Of a stretch of DNA of 32,619 nt, positions 17,326 to 26,725 are shown one piece after another. The position numbers and the translations under genes were made by a program. Each line of letters begins with the position of its first letter. Position 1 is the stretch's first letter. Source of the stretch: Mariniphaga sp. Lineage in GTDB: Bacteria > Bacteroidota > Bacteroidia > Bacteroidales > Prolixibacteraceae. The stretch covers positions 1-32,619 of the forward strand of contig JAHYIT010000037.1 of NCBI GenBank assembly GCA_019429205.1. The letters are read 5' to 3'. The notes below the pieces were generated by a model that saw only the letters and a list, made by a program, of their open reading frames with translations, did no database searches and was not told the origin of the DNA.

Positions 17326-17931
17326 ATGGCCAAAAAATTCGCACAAATAATTTCCATAATCTTCCATCCGGTATTTATACCCACCCTGGGATTCCTCTTG
17401 TTTTTTTACTCTGGTTTCTACTTTTCATTTATTACCTGGGAAGCCAAACGGTTTGTGCTTATGATTGTTTTGTTTTCGACCGGTATTTTGCCATTACTGG
17501 CAATGGCTCTGCTGTCCATAAATCCAAAATTCGAATTTTCGTTTGAAACCGGCAGCCAGCGTGTTTTGCCTTTGTTAATTTCTTCGGTATCGTATTATTT
17601 AGGTTATATTCTTTTAAACAGGATAAATGCTTACCCCGTATTTAAAATTTTCCTCATTGCATCGGTACTGGTCATTGTAGTATTGGTTGTTCTTTCGCTT
17701 AAATGGAAAATCAGCAGTCACATGGCCGGCATGGGCGGATTGACAGGAGCTCTGCTTGCGCTTTCATTTCGAACAGGGACAAATCCGGTTTGGGCCATTG
17801 TAATGGTAATTGTTTTATCGGGAATGGTAGCCACTGCCCGCTTAAAGCTTGAAAAAAACAAACTCTGGCATTTGGAGGCAGGTTATGCACTTGGCTTTGT
17901 TACGCTGTACCTGATTATTTACTTCGTTTGA
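17326..17931 (+). CDS. PAP2-like membrane protein (degenerate active site)
   Basis: This 201-residue integral membrane protein has about six hydrophobic segments. The order of polar motifs resembles the type 2 phosphatidic-acid-phosphatase superfamily: GSQRVLPLL (Arg79) in place of motif 1, SSHMAG (His132) in place of SGH, and ARLKLEKNKLWHLEAG (Arg172, His182) in place of SRx5Hx3D. The lysine and aspartate of the classic motifs are missing and spacing is altered, so catalysis is uncertain. It starts one base after the rpoN stop, so it is translated from the same transcript. Its stop is separated by one base from the end of the convergent response-regulator gene. A lipid-phosphate function is a guess. 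Confidence 0.7.
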   Translation: MAKKFAQIISIIFHPVFIPTLGFLLFFYSGFYFSFITWEAKRFVLMIVLFSTGILPLLAMALLSINPKFEFSFETGSQRVLPLLISSVSYYLGYILLNRINAYPVFKIFLIASVLVIVVLVVLSLKWKISSHMAGMGGLTGALLALSFRTGTNPVWAIVMVIVLSGMVATARLKLEKNKLWHLEAGYALGFVTLYLIIYFV

Positions 17932-17932
17932 A

Positions 17933-18634
17933 CTATTCCACATATTTATACCCAATGCCTTTCAGGGTTTTAATGTGATCATTTCCAATTTTTTCACGTA
18001 ACTTTCTGATGTGAACATCAATGGTACGATCTCCAACTACAACGTTTTCACCCCAAACGGTTGAATAAATTTCCTCGCGGGTAAATACTTTCCCGGGTTT
18101 TGAAACCAGTAACGAAAGCAATTCGAATTCTTTTCGGGGCAACACCATTTCAACATCGCCCAAACGAATCAGGTAACGTTCTTTGTCTATTACAAGGTTC
18201 CCGACAGAAACTGTGGTTGCATTTTCGGGATAGGCTTCCTGAGTGGCAGATTCGCCAGTTCGTTTTAACAGCGCTTTAACACGGCTGATTAAAACTTTGG
18301 GACGCACCGGCTTGGCAATATAATCATCGGCGCCGGCCTCAAACCCGGCAATCTGGGAATAATCTTCGCCACGGGCAGTCAGAAAAGCAATTACAGTGTT
18401 ATTCAGGGAAGGAATTTTGCGGATTTCTTCGCATGCAGCAATTCCATCCATTTCCGGCATCATCACATCAAGAATAATAAGATGGGGTTGATGTTTTTCA
18501 GCCTGCTTAATAGCTTCCACGCCATTTTTGGCAGTATATACAGTGTATCCTTCTTTTTCGAGGTTGTAGCTGATAAACTCCAGAATATCAATTTCGTCGT
18601 CAACCAGCAGAATTTTTAAATTATTTTCGCTCAT
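17933..18634 (-). CDS. PhoB-like OmpR-family response regulator
   Basis: This is a 233-residue transcription factor. The receiver domain covers about residues 6-122: acidic pocket DDE at 12-14, phosphoacceptor Asp56 in LIILDVMMP, conserved Thr in FLTARG and Lys in YIAKPV. A winged-helix DNA-binding domain (about 138-233) ends in RTIDVHIRKLREKIGNDHIKTLKGIGYKYVE. Its cognate kinase gene lies upstream on the same strand (84-base gap). The pair is divergent from a PiT phosphate transporter, so a PhoB-type phosphate response is likely, although the sequence alone cannot separate PhoB from other OmpR regulators. Confidence 0.93.
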   Translation of the reverse strand: MSENNLKILLVDDEIDILEFISYNLEKEGYTVYTAKNGVEAIKQAEKHQPHLIILDVMMPEMDGIAACEEIRKIPSLNNTVIAFLTARGEDYSQIAGFEAGADDYIAKPVRPKVLISRVKALLKRTGESATQEAYPENATTVSVGNLVIDKERYLIRLGDVEMVLPRKEFELLSLLVSKPGKVFTREEIYSTVWGENVVVGDRTIDVHIRKLREKIGNDHIKTLKGIGYKYVE

Positions 18635-18718
18635 GGGTATTAATTGTTATAAATGATAAAGGTACAAGTTATTTCTTTCAAAGTATTCATTAAAAAATTC
18701 ATTACAAAGGTATTCTTA

Positions 18719-19759
18719 TTATTTGGCTTTTTCAAGGGTAAAATTGAAAGTTGTGCCCTGCTCAAGTACACTTCTCACATTAATAGACTGATTGTGCGCT
18801 TCGATAATATGTTTAACGATGGATAATCCAAGCCCGGTGCCGCCCTGTTCACGCGATCGTGATTTATCAACCCGGTAAAAACGCTCAAAAATACGGGGCA
18901 GGTTTTTCTTTTCAATACCAATTCCGTTATCGGTAACTTCCACCATAATATTCTCTTCAAGGTCGTGAAAAGAAACATGCACAAAACCTTCCTTTTTGCC
19001 GTATTTTATGGCATTTACAATTAGGTTGGTAAGAACTTCCAGAATTCGGTTGCGGTCGGCTTTAACATTAATAGGTTTTACAGGCGGGTTTATAATTTCC
19101 AGTGTAATGTTCCGTTCCTGGGCCTGCCATTGTTCCATCTCAAACACATCTTTCACCGTTTTTGCAATATCAAATTTCACCATGTTCAGCTTCAGTTCAC
19201 CCGATTCGAGTTTGGTGATGGACTCCAGGTCTTCCACAATGGAAATCATACGGTCAATGCTTTTTTCAGTGCGTTTCAGGTAAAGTATGTTTATTTTGGG
19301 ATCCTCCAGGCCTCCTTCAAGCAAAGTAAGAATGTAACCCTGAATATTGAAAATAGGTGTTTTCAGTTCGTGCGAAACATTACCCACAAATTCTTTTCGG
19401 TAGCGCTCCAGTTCTTTCAGTCTTTCAATTTCTTTCATTTGGGCTTTTGCCCATTCTTCCACTTCAAATTTTACATTTGAAAGCAGGTTGGTTGAATCCG
19501 AGGATTTTTCTTCGAGTTTCTTAACACTTAACGGCAGGTCTTTTATCGTTTTATATACAGGCCTTATTTTATCAGAGATGTATTTGTTTATTACAAACAT
19601 CACGTAAAAAAAAGAGGCAAGAAAAAAAAGGATAATAAACCCCAGAAGCACTAAAAACCCGGGGGATAACCACCATGTAAATACCAGCAAAAGGGTTGCA
19701 AGCGAGGTAAGGAGCAGAGAAATATAAATGGTAAGCTGCCGGGATGAGTATGTTTTCAT
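18719..19759 (-). CDS. PhoR-like histidine kinase without a periplasmic sensor domain
   Basis: This 346-residue membrane kinase starts from the ATG at 19757-19759. The longer frame to 19804 would begin upstream of the candidate promoter at 19783-19790 and adds no recognisable sequence. Two adjacent transmembrane helices (about residues 10-57) are joined by only a few residues, so no extracellular ligand domain exists. A short linker leads to the HisKA domain with phospho-His130 in FVGNVSHELKTP. The HATPase domain then shows the N box (LTNLIVNAIKYG), G1 (VTDNGIGI), the F box (RIFERFYRVD) and G2 (GGTGLGLSIVKHI). E. coli PhoR, which is controlled through PhoU and the transporter, also lacks a periplasmic sensor. 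Here the divergent transporter carries a PhoU-like domain, which fits the same logic. Confidence 0.92.
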   Translation of the reverse strand: MKTYSSRQLTIYISLLLTSLATLLLVFTWWLSPGFLVLLGFIILFFLASFFYVMFVINKYISDKIRPVYKTIKDLPLSVKKLEEKSSDSTNLLSNVKFEVEEWAKAQMKEIERLKELERYRKEFVGNVSHELKTPIFNIQGYILTLLEGGLEDPKINILYLKRTEKSIDRMISIVEDLESITKLESGELKLNMVKFDIAKTVKDVFEMEQWQAQERNITLEIINPPVKPINVKADRNRILEVLTNLIVNAIKYGKKEGFVHVSFHDLEENIMVEVTDNGIGIEKKNLPRIFERFYRVDKSRSREQGGTGLGLSIVKHIIEAHNQSINVRSVLEQGTTFNFTLEKAK

Positions 19760-19782
19760 ATTTAATGCTTTTTTGAGCCTCT

Positions 19783-19790
19783 CAAAATTA
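19783..19790 (-). promoter_or_regulatory. Candidate -7 element of the kinase/regulator operon
   Basis: On the minus strand TAATTTTG matches TAnnTTTG exactly and lies 23 bases before the kinase ATG. No TTG sits at the expected -33 distance, so this may be an activator-dependent promoter or chance. Confidence 0.4.
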
Positions 19791-19911
19791 GTTATTAAAC
19801 CCAAATAATTTTATATCTGTATTAATTCATTAATAATTAGAGTGCAAGATGTCGCATTTTTCAAATAGCAGGGTAAACTATCAACAGCGTTAATAAAAAT
19901 TTGATTGTTCC

Positions 19912-19967
19912 TTAATATTTTTTTAATATTTTAGTTGGCGTGAATCAGCTAATGGAAATTATATTTG
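19912..19967 (+). promoter_or_regulatory. PiT transporter promoter with tandem 11-bp AT repeats (candidate Pho box)
   Basis: Two adjacent 11-base repeats, TTAATATTTTT (19912-19922) and TTAATATTTTA (19923-19933), agree at 10 of 11 positions. They end just upstream of a weak -33 TTG (19935-19937). A perfect -7 element TATATTTG follows at 19960-19967, and the ATG is 20 bases further on. PhoB-type regulators bind as dimers to 11-bp direct repeats upstream of -35, so the layout fits activator binding; that is inference. Low complexity makes chance repeats possible. Confidence 0.55.
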
Positions 19968-19987
19968 CCGCCCGAAATATTTAGATA

Positions 19988-22264
19988 ATGGAAAATATTT
20001 ACCTTATCATTGTTGTAATCCTCTTCGCACTGGCTATTTCCGATTTAGTTGTAGGAGTTAGTAATGATGCCGTTAATTTTCTGAATTCTGCCTTTGGTTC
20101 AAAGGCTGCGCCCAAATGGCTTATTTTCCTAATGGCGGGTCTGGGAGTATTAATTGGCGCCACATTTTCAAGTGGCATGATGGAGGTTGCCCGAAAGGGA
20201 ATTTTTCATCCCGACATGTTCGTTTTCTCCGAAATCATTGTCATATTTCTGGCTGTGATGATTACCGATGTCATTCTTCTCGATATGTTCAACACATTCG
20301 GAATGCCAACATCCACAACGGTTTCTATCGTTTTTGAGTTGCTTGGATCAGCTGTGGCTGTTTCGGTTGTAAAAATAAAACAATTGGGTGGCTCGCTAGC
20401 CGGGTTGTCGGACTATATTAATTCTGAAAAAGCACTGGCTATTATTACAGGTATTTTACTTTCGGTGCTCATTGCTTTCACCATTGGAGCTTTGGTACAA
20501 TACATTGCCCGCCTGATTTTTTCCTTCAATTACCGGAGAAATATGAAATATTTTGGTTCCCTGTTTGGCGGATTTGCCATTACAGCCATAACCTATTTCA
20601 TTCTCATAAAAGGAATTTCGGGTTCAGCTTTTGCCGAAATTAGGATTTCAAACGGAGAAAAACTAAGCGAATGGGTAACTACTCACACAGGAGTTTTGCT
20701 TCTTTACAGTTTCATTATCTGGACTATTATTATTCAGCTTTTAAAGTGGCTTTTCAACATAAAGATTCTTAAGCTTACAGTATTGATTGGCACATTTGCG
20801 CTGGCCATGGCTTTTGCCGGTAACGACCTTGTAAACTTTATAGGTGTTCCACTGGCCGGGTTCAGTTCATTTAAAGCCTGGGCAGGTTCAGGCGGTGTTG
20901 CGCCCGATGCCTTTACTATGGAAATGCTGGCCGGTAAGGTAAGTACACCCACCTTCATGCTTCTCATTGCCGGACTAGTGATGATTATTACTCTGATTTT
21001 CTCGAAAAAAGCACAGTCGGTTGTAAATACATCGGTTGATTTATCAAGACAAGCCGAAGGTACAGAGCGTTTTAATTCAAGCATGATTGCACGAGTAATC
21101 GTCAGAAATTCTTCATGGTTGCATAATAATATCGAAAAGATTTTTCCTGATTCTTTGATAAAAAAAGTAAATTCCAGATTTACACCTGTAGATTCCAACG
21201 ATTCAGCCAATCCTGACGCTCCTTCATTCGACAAAATCAGGGCAACGGTAAACCTGGTAGTTGCAAGTATTTTAATATCTATTGGCACTTCCTTAAAACT
21301 GCCGCTATCAACTACTTATGTTACATTTATGGTGGCAATGGGCACATCGCTTTCTGACCGGGCCTGGGGCCGCGACAGTGCAGTTTATCGTATTTCGGGA
21401 GTTTTTGCAGTTATAGGCGGCTGGTTCTTAACGGCAATTATTGCATTTTCTGTTGCTGCAATTGTAGCATGGATTATCTCCATTGGCGGTATGATTATGA
21501 TTTTCGTTTTTGTGGCTGTTGCCATTTTTATGGTCATTCGCACCCACATGATTTTCAAAAAAAGAAATGCCCAGGAAATAGTGGATGAAGACGATACCAT
21601 TACCGAAAAAGACGAAACGGAAAAAGTAATGGAGAAATGCAGGAAACAGGTAGTGAAGTCTATTTCGTTGGCAAATAAAATTTATTCGGAAAGTATTGAC
21701 AACTTTCTGATTGAAGAACGCGCGAAATTAAAAGAATCGTTAAGCCTGAAAGACAACCTGAATAAAAAATCGAAAAAACAGAAAGACAAAGTATTAAATA
21801 CGATTTCAAAAATTGAGAAAAATGTGGATTCCGGCCACTTCTATGTGCAGGTTGTTGATTACCAGCGCGAAATGGCACACTCGCTCAACTTCCTGGTTGA
21901 ACCACTTTTCGAACATATTAACAACAACCACAAACCTTTTATTCAATCGCAAATTGATGAGTTTACCAATTTGAAACTGGAAATTGATAAATTTTTCAAT
22001 TTTGCTACTGAGCTGGTTAAAGGAAACAAATTCAATCAAATAACTGATTTAATTAAACAGCGCGATGAAATTCTGGTTAAACTGGAAAAAATGGAAATTG
22101 CACAGATAAAACGAATTAAAGCAAGGGAAATCAATACCAGAAACTCGGTGCTCTTCTTTAATACCATTTCAGAAACAAAAAATATGCTGCTGCATGCCAT
22201 TAATTTGCTAAAAGCACATCGCGACTTTATTTTAGTTACTCAGAAGGCAGCTAAGCAAACGTAA
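19988..22264 (+). CDS. PiT-family inorganic phosphate transporter with C-terminal PhoU-like domain
   Basis: A 758-residue inner-membrane, cation-coupled phosphate transporter. Both PiT signature repeats are present: GVSNDAVNFLNSAFGS (residues about 23-38) and AGNDLVNFIGVPLAG in the second half. A cytoplasmic loop (about 350-420) separates the two halves, as in the Pfam PHO4 family. The last transmembrane helix (about 500-520) leads into a roughly 215-residue helical domain (about 540-758) of the PhoU/DUF47 type, with SGHFYVQVVDYQ and HINNNHKPFI. In bacteria DUF47/PhoU-like proteins usually sit beside PiT genes; here the domain is fused, a common Bacteroidota form. A promoter with a candidate Pho box lies directly upstream. 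The tail has a stand-alone relative at 28667-29497. Confidence 0.95.
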   Translation: MENIYLIIVVILFALAISDLVVGVSNDAVNFLNSAFGSKAAPKWLIFLMAGLGVLIGATFSSGMMEVARKGIFHPDMFVFSEIIVIFLAVMITDVILLDMFNTFGMPTSTTVSIVFELLGSAVAVSVVKIKQLGGSLAGLSDYINSEKALAIITGILLSVLIAFTIGALVQYIARLIFSFNYRRNMKYFGSLFGGFAITAITYFILIKGISGSAFAEIRISNGEKLSEWVTTHTGVLLLYSFIIWTIIIQLLKWLFNIKILKLTVLIGTFALAMAFAGNDLVNFIGVPLAGFSSFKAWAGSGGVAPDAFTMEMLAGKVSTPTFMLLIAGLVMIITLIFSKKAQSVVNTSVDLSRQAEGTERFNSSMIARVIVRNSSWLHNNIEKIFPDSLIKKVNSRFTPVDSNDSANPDAPSFDKIRATVNLVVASILISIGTSLKLPLSTTYVTFMVAMGTSLSDRAWGRDSAVYRISGVFAVIGGWFLTAIIAFSVAAIVAWIISIGGMIMIFVFVAVAIFMVIRTHMIFKKRNAQEIVDEDDTITEKDETEKVMEKCRKQVVKSISLANKIYSESIDNFLIEERAKLKESLSLKDNLNKKSKKQKDKVLNTISKIEKNVDSGHFYVQVVDYQREMAHSLNFLVEPLFEHINNNHKPFIQSQIDEFTNLKLEIDKFFNFATELVKGNKFNQITDLIKQRDEILVKLEKMEIAQIKRIKAREINTRNSVLFFNTISETKNMLLHAINLLKAHRDFILVTQKAAKQT

Positions 22265-22489
22265 TGATGAAATTGCCGGAAAATAACAACTATCCTGTTA
22301 GTTCTCGTATAGTGGACAGAGAAATTTAATTGACTGGAATTACCCTGAAGGGAGCCGGGTGTTTCAGTAAATTTCAAAAGAATCTGTCTTTGCAAATATG
22401 TCTTAACTTCCAAAATAAATTAAAAAACATCTCAATTTATCGTTATTATAAACTCATTTCTTTAATTTCGTATCCAAAACAGAAACCCG

Positions 22490-25384
22490 ATGGCCCTGAG
22501 CTGGAACGAAATAAAACATCGCGCGATAAAATTCTCGAAAGAATGGCAAAATACCTCCAACGAACTGGCGGATGCAAAACCTTTTCTCATCGACTTTTTT
22601 AATGTTTTCGGTATCATTCAAAAAAAGGTAGCCTCTTTCGAATACCGTGTAAAAAAGCTTGATGAACACGACGGTTATATCGACATGCTTTGGAAAGGGA
22701 CCCTGCTGGTGGAGATGAAAAGCCGGGGAAAGAATCTGGATAAAGCATACCAGCAGGCACGAGATTATCTTTATGGGTTGGAACAATTCGAAATTCCCAA
22801 TTACATTCTTGTTTGCGATTTCGAAATTTTCAGATTGTATAACTACGAAACCGATGCTGTGATTGAATTCCATCTCAATGAATTTATTTCAAACGTCCAG
22901 CATTTTGGGTTCATTGCCGGTTACCAGAAACGCGAATACAAAGAACAGGACCCGGTTAACATTAAAGCTGCTGCAATAATGGGGCAGTTGCACGACAAGC
23001 TAAAAGCCGTAGGTTACGAAGGCCATCCGCTGGAACTTTACCTTGTAAGATTACTGTTTATTCTGTTTGCAGACGACACCACCATTTTTGACAAAGATAT
23101 TTTTATCGATTTTATTGAACAGAAAACAGCCGAAGACGGAAGCGATTTGGCTGCACGTTTATCGGAACTCTTTTATATTCTGAATACACCAAAGGAAAAA
23201 CGGCTGAAAAACATTGACGAACACTTGAACCGGTTTCCGTATGTGAACGGTAAACTTTTTGAGGAACCGTTGCCGCCGGCAGCATTTGATTCTGAAATGC
23301 GGGAGCTGCTGATAAAGTGTTGTTATCTCGACTGGGGAAAAATTTCGCCGGCCATTTTTGGTTCCATGTTTCAAAGTGCCATGAATCCTGTTGAACGCCG
23401 AAACCTTGGCGCTCATTACACCAGTGAAAAAAATATTCTGAAACTGATTAAACCACTTTTCCTGGATGAACTTTGGAAAGAATTTGAATCCGTAAAAGGA
23501 AATCAAACCCGACTGATTGAATTTCACAACAAACTAAGCCATCTGAATTTTCTGGATCCGGCCTGCGGTTGCGGAAATTTTCTCGTAATAACTTACCGGG
23601 AATTGCGTTTGCTGGAACTGGAAATTATCAAACTGCTGCTTTTCCGTCACTGGAAAATAAGAAAGGAAGTAGCTGCTGAAGCCCGAATGAACATCAAACA
23701 AATTGTAAAAATTGACATCGACCAGTTTTTTGGAATCGAATACGAAGAGTTCCCGGCACGAATTGCAGAAGTAGCTATGTGGCTAATCGATCATCAAATG
23801 AACATGGTTATCAGCCAGGAGTTTGGACAATATTTTGCCCGGCTGCCCTTGCAAAAGTCGGCCAATATTACCATTGGAAATGCACTGGAAACGGACTGGA
23901 ATAAATTGCTGGCAATTGCGCCGGTAAACCTGAGTGCAAAAGATACGGTTGTAACGTTAAATGAACCCGACCCTGAATATAAAACAGTATCCATTCAAAC
24001 TGAATATTTGACAATAATTGATAAAAGGCAGACCCAACAAACCGAACGTTCCATAAAACCAAATTTCGATTTTATATTCGGAAATCCTCCGTTTATTGGT
24101 AGCGCCTATCAAAACAAAGCGCAAAAAGAAGACATGGAAAAGTTGTTTTCAGGATTCAGAAGTTTTGGCATGCTCGATTATGTTTGCGGCTGGTACAAAA
24201 AAGCAGCACAGTGTATTATGAATACCAAAACAAAAGCAGCTTTTGTATCAACAAACTCCATCACACAGGGAGAACAACCCGGTGTTTTATGGTCCATCCT
24301 TTTTAAGGAATACAACCTTAAAATTCATTTTGCACATAAAACGTTTAAATGGTCAAACGAAGCCAAAGGAAATGCTGCGGTACACGTTGTCATTATTGGT
24401 TTTGCCGGTTTTGATGTAAAAAACAAATCCATTTTTGAATACGACAATATCAAAGGTGAACCACATGAGTTAAAAGTAAAAAATATCAATCCTTACCTGG
24501 TTGAAGGCAAAGATATTGTGTTGAATTCCATTTTAAAACCAATTTGTCAGGTACCTAAAATGCAATCGGGAAGTGCTGCCCGCGACGGTGGATTTTTAAT
24601 TCTTTCGGATGACGAAAAGAATGAAATTATAAAACAAGAACCTACCGTAAAAACTTTTATCAGACGTTTTATCAGCGGCGATGACTTTATTAACAACAAA
24701 TTCAGGTGGTGTATCTGGTTAAAAAATATTCCTCCGGAAAAATTCAGATCAATAAAAGAATTTCAGAAGAGGTTTGCTGAGGTGAAAAAATTCAGGGAGA
24801 AAAGCACGAGGTCCGGAACAAGGAAAATGGCCTCGCTCCCCTATCTGTTTGCCGAAGAAAGGCAGCCGGAAAAGGATTTTTTAATCATTCCAAAAGTATC
24901 GTCGGAAAACCGGAGGTATATTCCCATTTCATACATGAAAAAAGAAAATATTGTTTCAGATAAAACATTCATTGTTCCTGATACTTCGTTATTCCATTTT
25001 GGTGTGATAACCTCAAAAATGCACATGACCTGGATGAAAAATACCTGCGGAAGGTTAGAAAGTCGTTTTAGCTACTCCAACACCATTGTTTACAACAACT
25101 TTCCCTGGCCCGAAGCGCCAAGCAAAAACCAAACAAAAGCCATCGGAAAAGCTGCACAAAAAGTGCTTGAGGTTCGTAATCAATTTCCAGGCAGCAGTTT
25201 GGCCGATTTGTACGACCCACTCAGTATGCCACATGATTTAGTAAAAGCCCATCTGACACTTGACAAGGCTGTTGATTTGGCTTACCGCCCGCAACCTTTT
25301 CCCGGCGAAGCAAGGCGGATGGAATTTCTTTTCGAGCTTTACGAAAAATATACAGCCGGACTTTTTAAGACCGGGAAACCATAA
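22490..25384 (+). CDS. MmeI-like type IIL restriction-modification enzyme
   Basis: This single 964-residue polypeptide combines nuclease, adenine methyltransferase and target recognition. The N-terminal PD-(D/E)XK nuclease keeps its residues (Asp65, Glu75, Lys77 in DMLWKGTLLVEMKSRG), so cleavage activity is plausible. A helical connector follows. The methyltransferase has motif I DPACGCGNF at 356-364 and catalytic NPPF at 532-535, typical of gamma-class N6-adenine enzymes. The rest is the target-recognition domain and C-terminus (VYNNFPWP near 860-868, PxxLxxAHxxLDKAVDLAY near 915-930). About 45 residues (478-525) before NPPF look like extra sequence in this family. Length fits the family (about 900-1000). 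No separate R, M or S gene is needed. It sits alone between phosphate-related genes, as a transferred defence gene might. Confidence 0.93.
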   Translation: MALSWNEIKHRAIKFSKEWQNTSNELADAKPFLIDFFNVFGIIQKKVASFEYRVKKLDEHDGYIDMLWKGTLLVEMKSRGKNLDKAYQQARDYLYGLEQFEIPNYILVCDFEIFRLYNYETDAVIEFHLNEFISNVQHFGFIAGYQKREYKEQDPVNIKAAAIMGQLHDKLKAVGYEGHPLELYLVRLLFILFADDTTIFDKDIFIDFIEQKTAEDGSDLAARLSELFYILNTPKEKRLKNIDEHLNRFPYVNGKLFEEPLPPAAFDSEMRELLIKCCYLDWGKISPAIFGSMFQSAMNPVERRNLGAHYTSEKNILKLIKPLFLDELWKEFESVKGNQTRLIEFHNKLSHLNFLDPACGCGNFLVITYRELRLLELEIIKLLLFRHWKIRKEVAAEARMNIKQIVKIDIDQFFGIEYEEFPARIAEVAMWLIDHQMNMVISQEFGQYFARLPLQKSANITIGNALETDWNKLLAIAPVNLSAKDTVVTLNEPDPEYKTVSIQTEYLTIIDKRQTQQTERSIKPNFDFIFGNPPFIGSAYQNKAQKEDMEKLFSGFRSFGMLDYVCGWYKKAAQCIMNTKTKAAFVSTNSITQGEQPGVLWSILFKEYNLKIHFAHKTFKWSNEAKGNAAVHVVIIGFAGFDVKNKSIFEYDNIKGEPHELKVKNINPYLVEGKDIVLNSILKPICQVPKMQSGSAARDGGFLILSDDEKNEIIKQEPTVKTFIRRFISGDDFINNKFRWCIWLKNIPPEKFRSIKEFQKRFAEVKKFREKSTRSGTRKMASLPYLFAEERQPEKDFLIIPKVSSENRRYIPISYMKKENIVSDKTFIVPDTSLFHFGVITSKMHMTWMKNTCGRLESRFSYSNTIVYNNFPWPEAPSKNQTKAIGKAAQKVLEVRNQFPGSSLADLYDPLSMPHDLVKAHLTLDKAVDLAYRPQPFPGEARRMEFLFELYEKYTAGLFKTGKP

Positions 25385-25403
25385 CGCAGTACATAAAACA
25401 AAA

Positions 25404-26723
25404 TTATTCCGCCAGCAGCGTCCACCCTTCAATCCAGTTGTCTTCTCCAAACGCACCTTTAAAATCAACCCGTTGAAACCAGGAATTTGGGTAATCGCTT
25501 AAATTGCCGGTAATTTTAGGATTTGGAACAAAGTTGCCTGAATTTAGGTCAATTCCCGGGTTACCGGTTTCATTCCGGGCTGCATCAAAGTAAGCGGCCC
25601 ATTCATTTTCCATCTGCTGAGTAAAAACACCAGTAAGTTTAAAAATCGGATCATCGTTATCTTCTGCCACATTGTAAAAAAGGTTGTTGCGAATATCCAG
25701 CTTTCCGTTTTTCCACTGGCTGTAACTGTCATTTCGGGTATCGGTTACTTCAAGTAAAATTCCTTTCGGATCGTTTATTAAAATGGAATTGGCAATTACA
25801 CCACCGGCAAACCTTTCGAAAACGGCCAGTGCGCCATTTCCGGTTTCTCCGTTACTAATAAAGGTGGCATTAAAAATATTGGGTACTGAATGAGGGAAAC
25901 CAATAACCGGATTTGTACCCCCGCCGGCTTCGATTAAATTATCGCCTGCAAAATCGTTTTCAATCCCAAGCCAGAATTGGCCGTTTCCGCTCCAGCCGAG
26001 ATCATAATCAAAGGCATCATCGCTGCAGCCTGAAACCACAATATTTCTTAGATTAACAGTTCCGCCAAATATTTCCACGCCATCGTCGGCATTTGAAATC
26101 ACTTCTACAAATTCAATTACCGTTTTATTTCCGACCCCGCCCAGGGTAAGGCCGTTTATTTCATTTCCTTCGCCAATGTTGGTTCCGCCGTGCCGGATGG
26201 ATATATAACGCAAAGTGCCCGAGTCATCATCCTCATCGCTTCCGCCAAAAACGCCACGCTGTTCAAACCAGGGAATTCCTTCAACACGCGCTTCGCCTTC
26301 CCGCAGATTAACGGGAGCATTTCCCAAAATGATAATTCCACCCCATAAACCTTGTTCGTTTTTTTCTACCGAACCTTGTAAATCGTCGTATTCCGATGTA
26401 AAAATGATGGGTTCCTCTTTTGTGCCTTTTGCAATAATTTTTCCACCTCGGGCAACAATCAACGCGCTGGCATTTTCGGCCTGCCCATTGCGAAACCGCA
26501 CCACTGTTCCCGGTTCAATGGTTAAAACCTGGCCGTCGTTCACAAAAACAAAACCTTCCAGAACATATTCGTTGTTTTTACTCCAGGTAACTGTACCGGT
26601 GCCGCTTCCATCATCTCGTAAAAATTCGGTATTCCCTTCCATGAGATAATCACTTTTACGGCAGCCCGTAAAAATTAAAATAAAAAGTAAACCTGTAAAT
26701 ATGCTGTTTTTCATCGTAGCCAT
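25404..26723 (-). CDS. Predicted beta-helix surface lipoprotein
   Basis: This 439-residue protein has a lipoprotein signal (MKNSIFTGLLFILIFTGC; Cys21 counting from the first ATG). The mature part shows short repeated strands with Gly/Asn turns (DGQVLTIEPGTVVRF, ALIVARGGKIIAKG, LWGGIIILGNAPV, LRYISIRHGG, GVEIFGGTVNLRNIVVSGC), the pattern of a right-handed parallel beta-helix. Two starts are possible: the ATG at 26721-26723, two bases after the porin stop, or the one three codons downstream. Coupling to the porin favours the first. It is the second gene of a porin-lipoprotein operon inside the phosphate-related region. It may bind ligand for the porin or the nearby TonB-dependent receptor, which is inference. 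I see no catalytic motif and no T9SS sorting domain. Confidence 0.8.
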   Translation of the reverse strand: MATMKNSIFTGLLFILIFTGCRKSDYLMEGNTEFLRDDGSGTGTVTWSKNNEYVLEGFVFVNDGQVLTIEPGTVVRFRNGQAENASALIVARGGKIIAKGTKEEPIIFTSEYDDLQGSVEKNEQGLWGGIIILGNAPVNLREGEARVEGIPWFEQRGVFGGSDEDDDSGTLRYISIRHGGTNIGEGNEINGLTLGGVGNKTVIEFVEVISNADDGVEIFGGTVNLRNIVVSGCSDDAFDYDLGWSGNGQFWLGIENDFAGDNLIEAGGGTNPVIGFPHSVPNIFNATFISNGETGNGALAVFERFAGGVIANSILINDPKGILLEVTDTRNDSYSQWKNGKLDIRNNLFYNVAEDNDDPIFKLTGVFTQQMENEWAAYFDAARNETGNPGIDLNSGNFVPNPKITGNLSDYPNSWFQRVDFKGAFGEDNWIEGWTLLAE

Positions 26724-26725
26724 TT

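Noticed and set aside
17326-17931. Calling this gene a functional PAP2 phosphatase
   Set aside because: The Lys and Asp of the classic motifs are missing and spacing is altered, so only a PAP2-like fold is claimed.
22284-22325. Possible terminator after the PiT gene
   Set aside because: Only 5-bp stems (AACTA/TAGTT, TTCTC/GAGAA) with long loops and no proper T-run are present, too weak to call.
22330-22602. 90-codon open frame on the plus strand before the restriction-modification gene
   Set aside because: It overlaps the well-supported start of the MmeI-like gene in another frame and has no recognisable sequence or ribosome-binding site.
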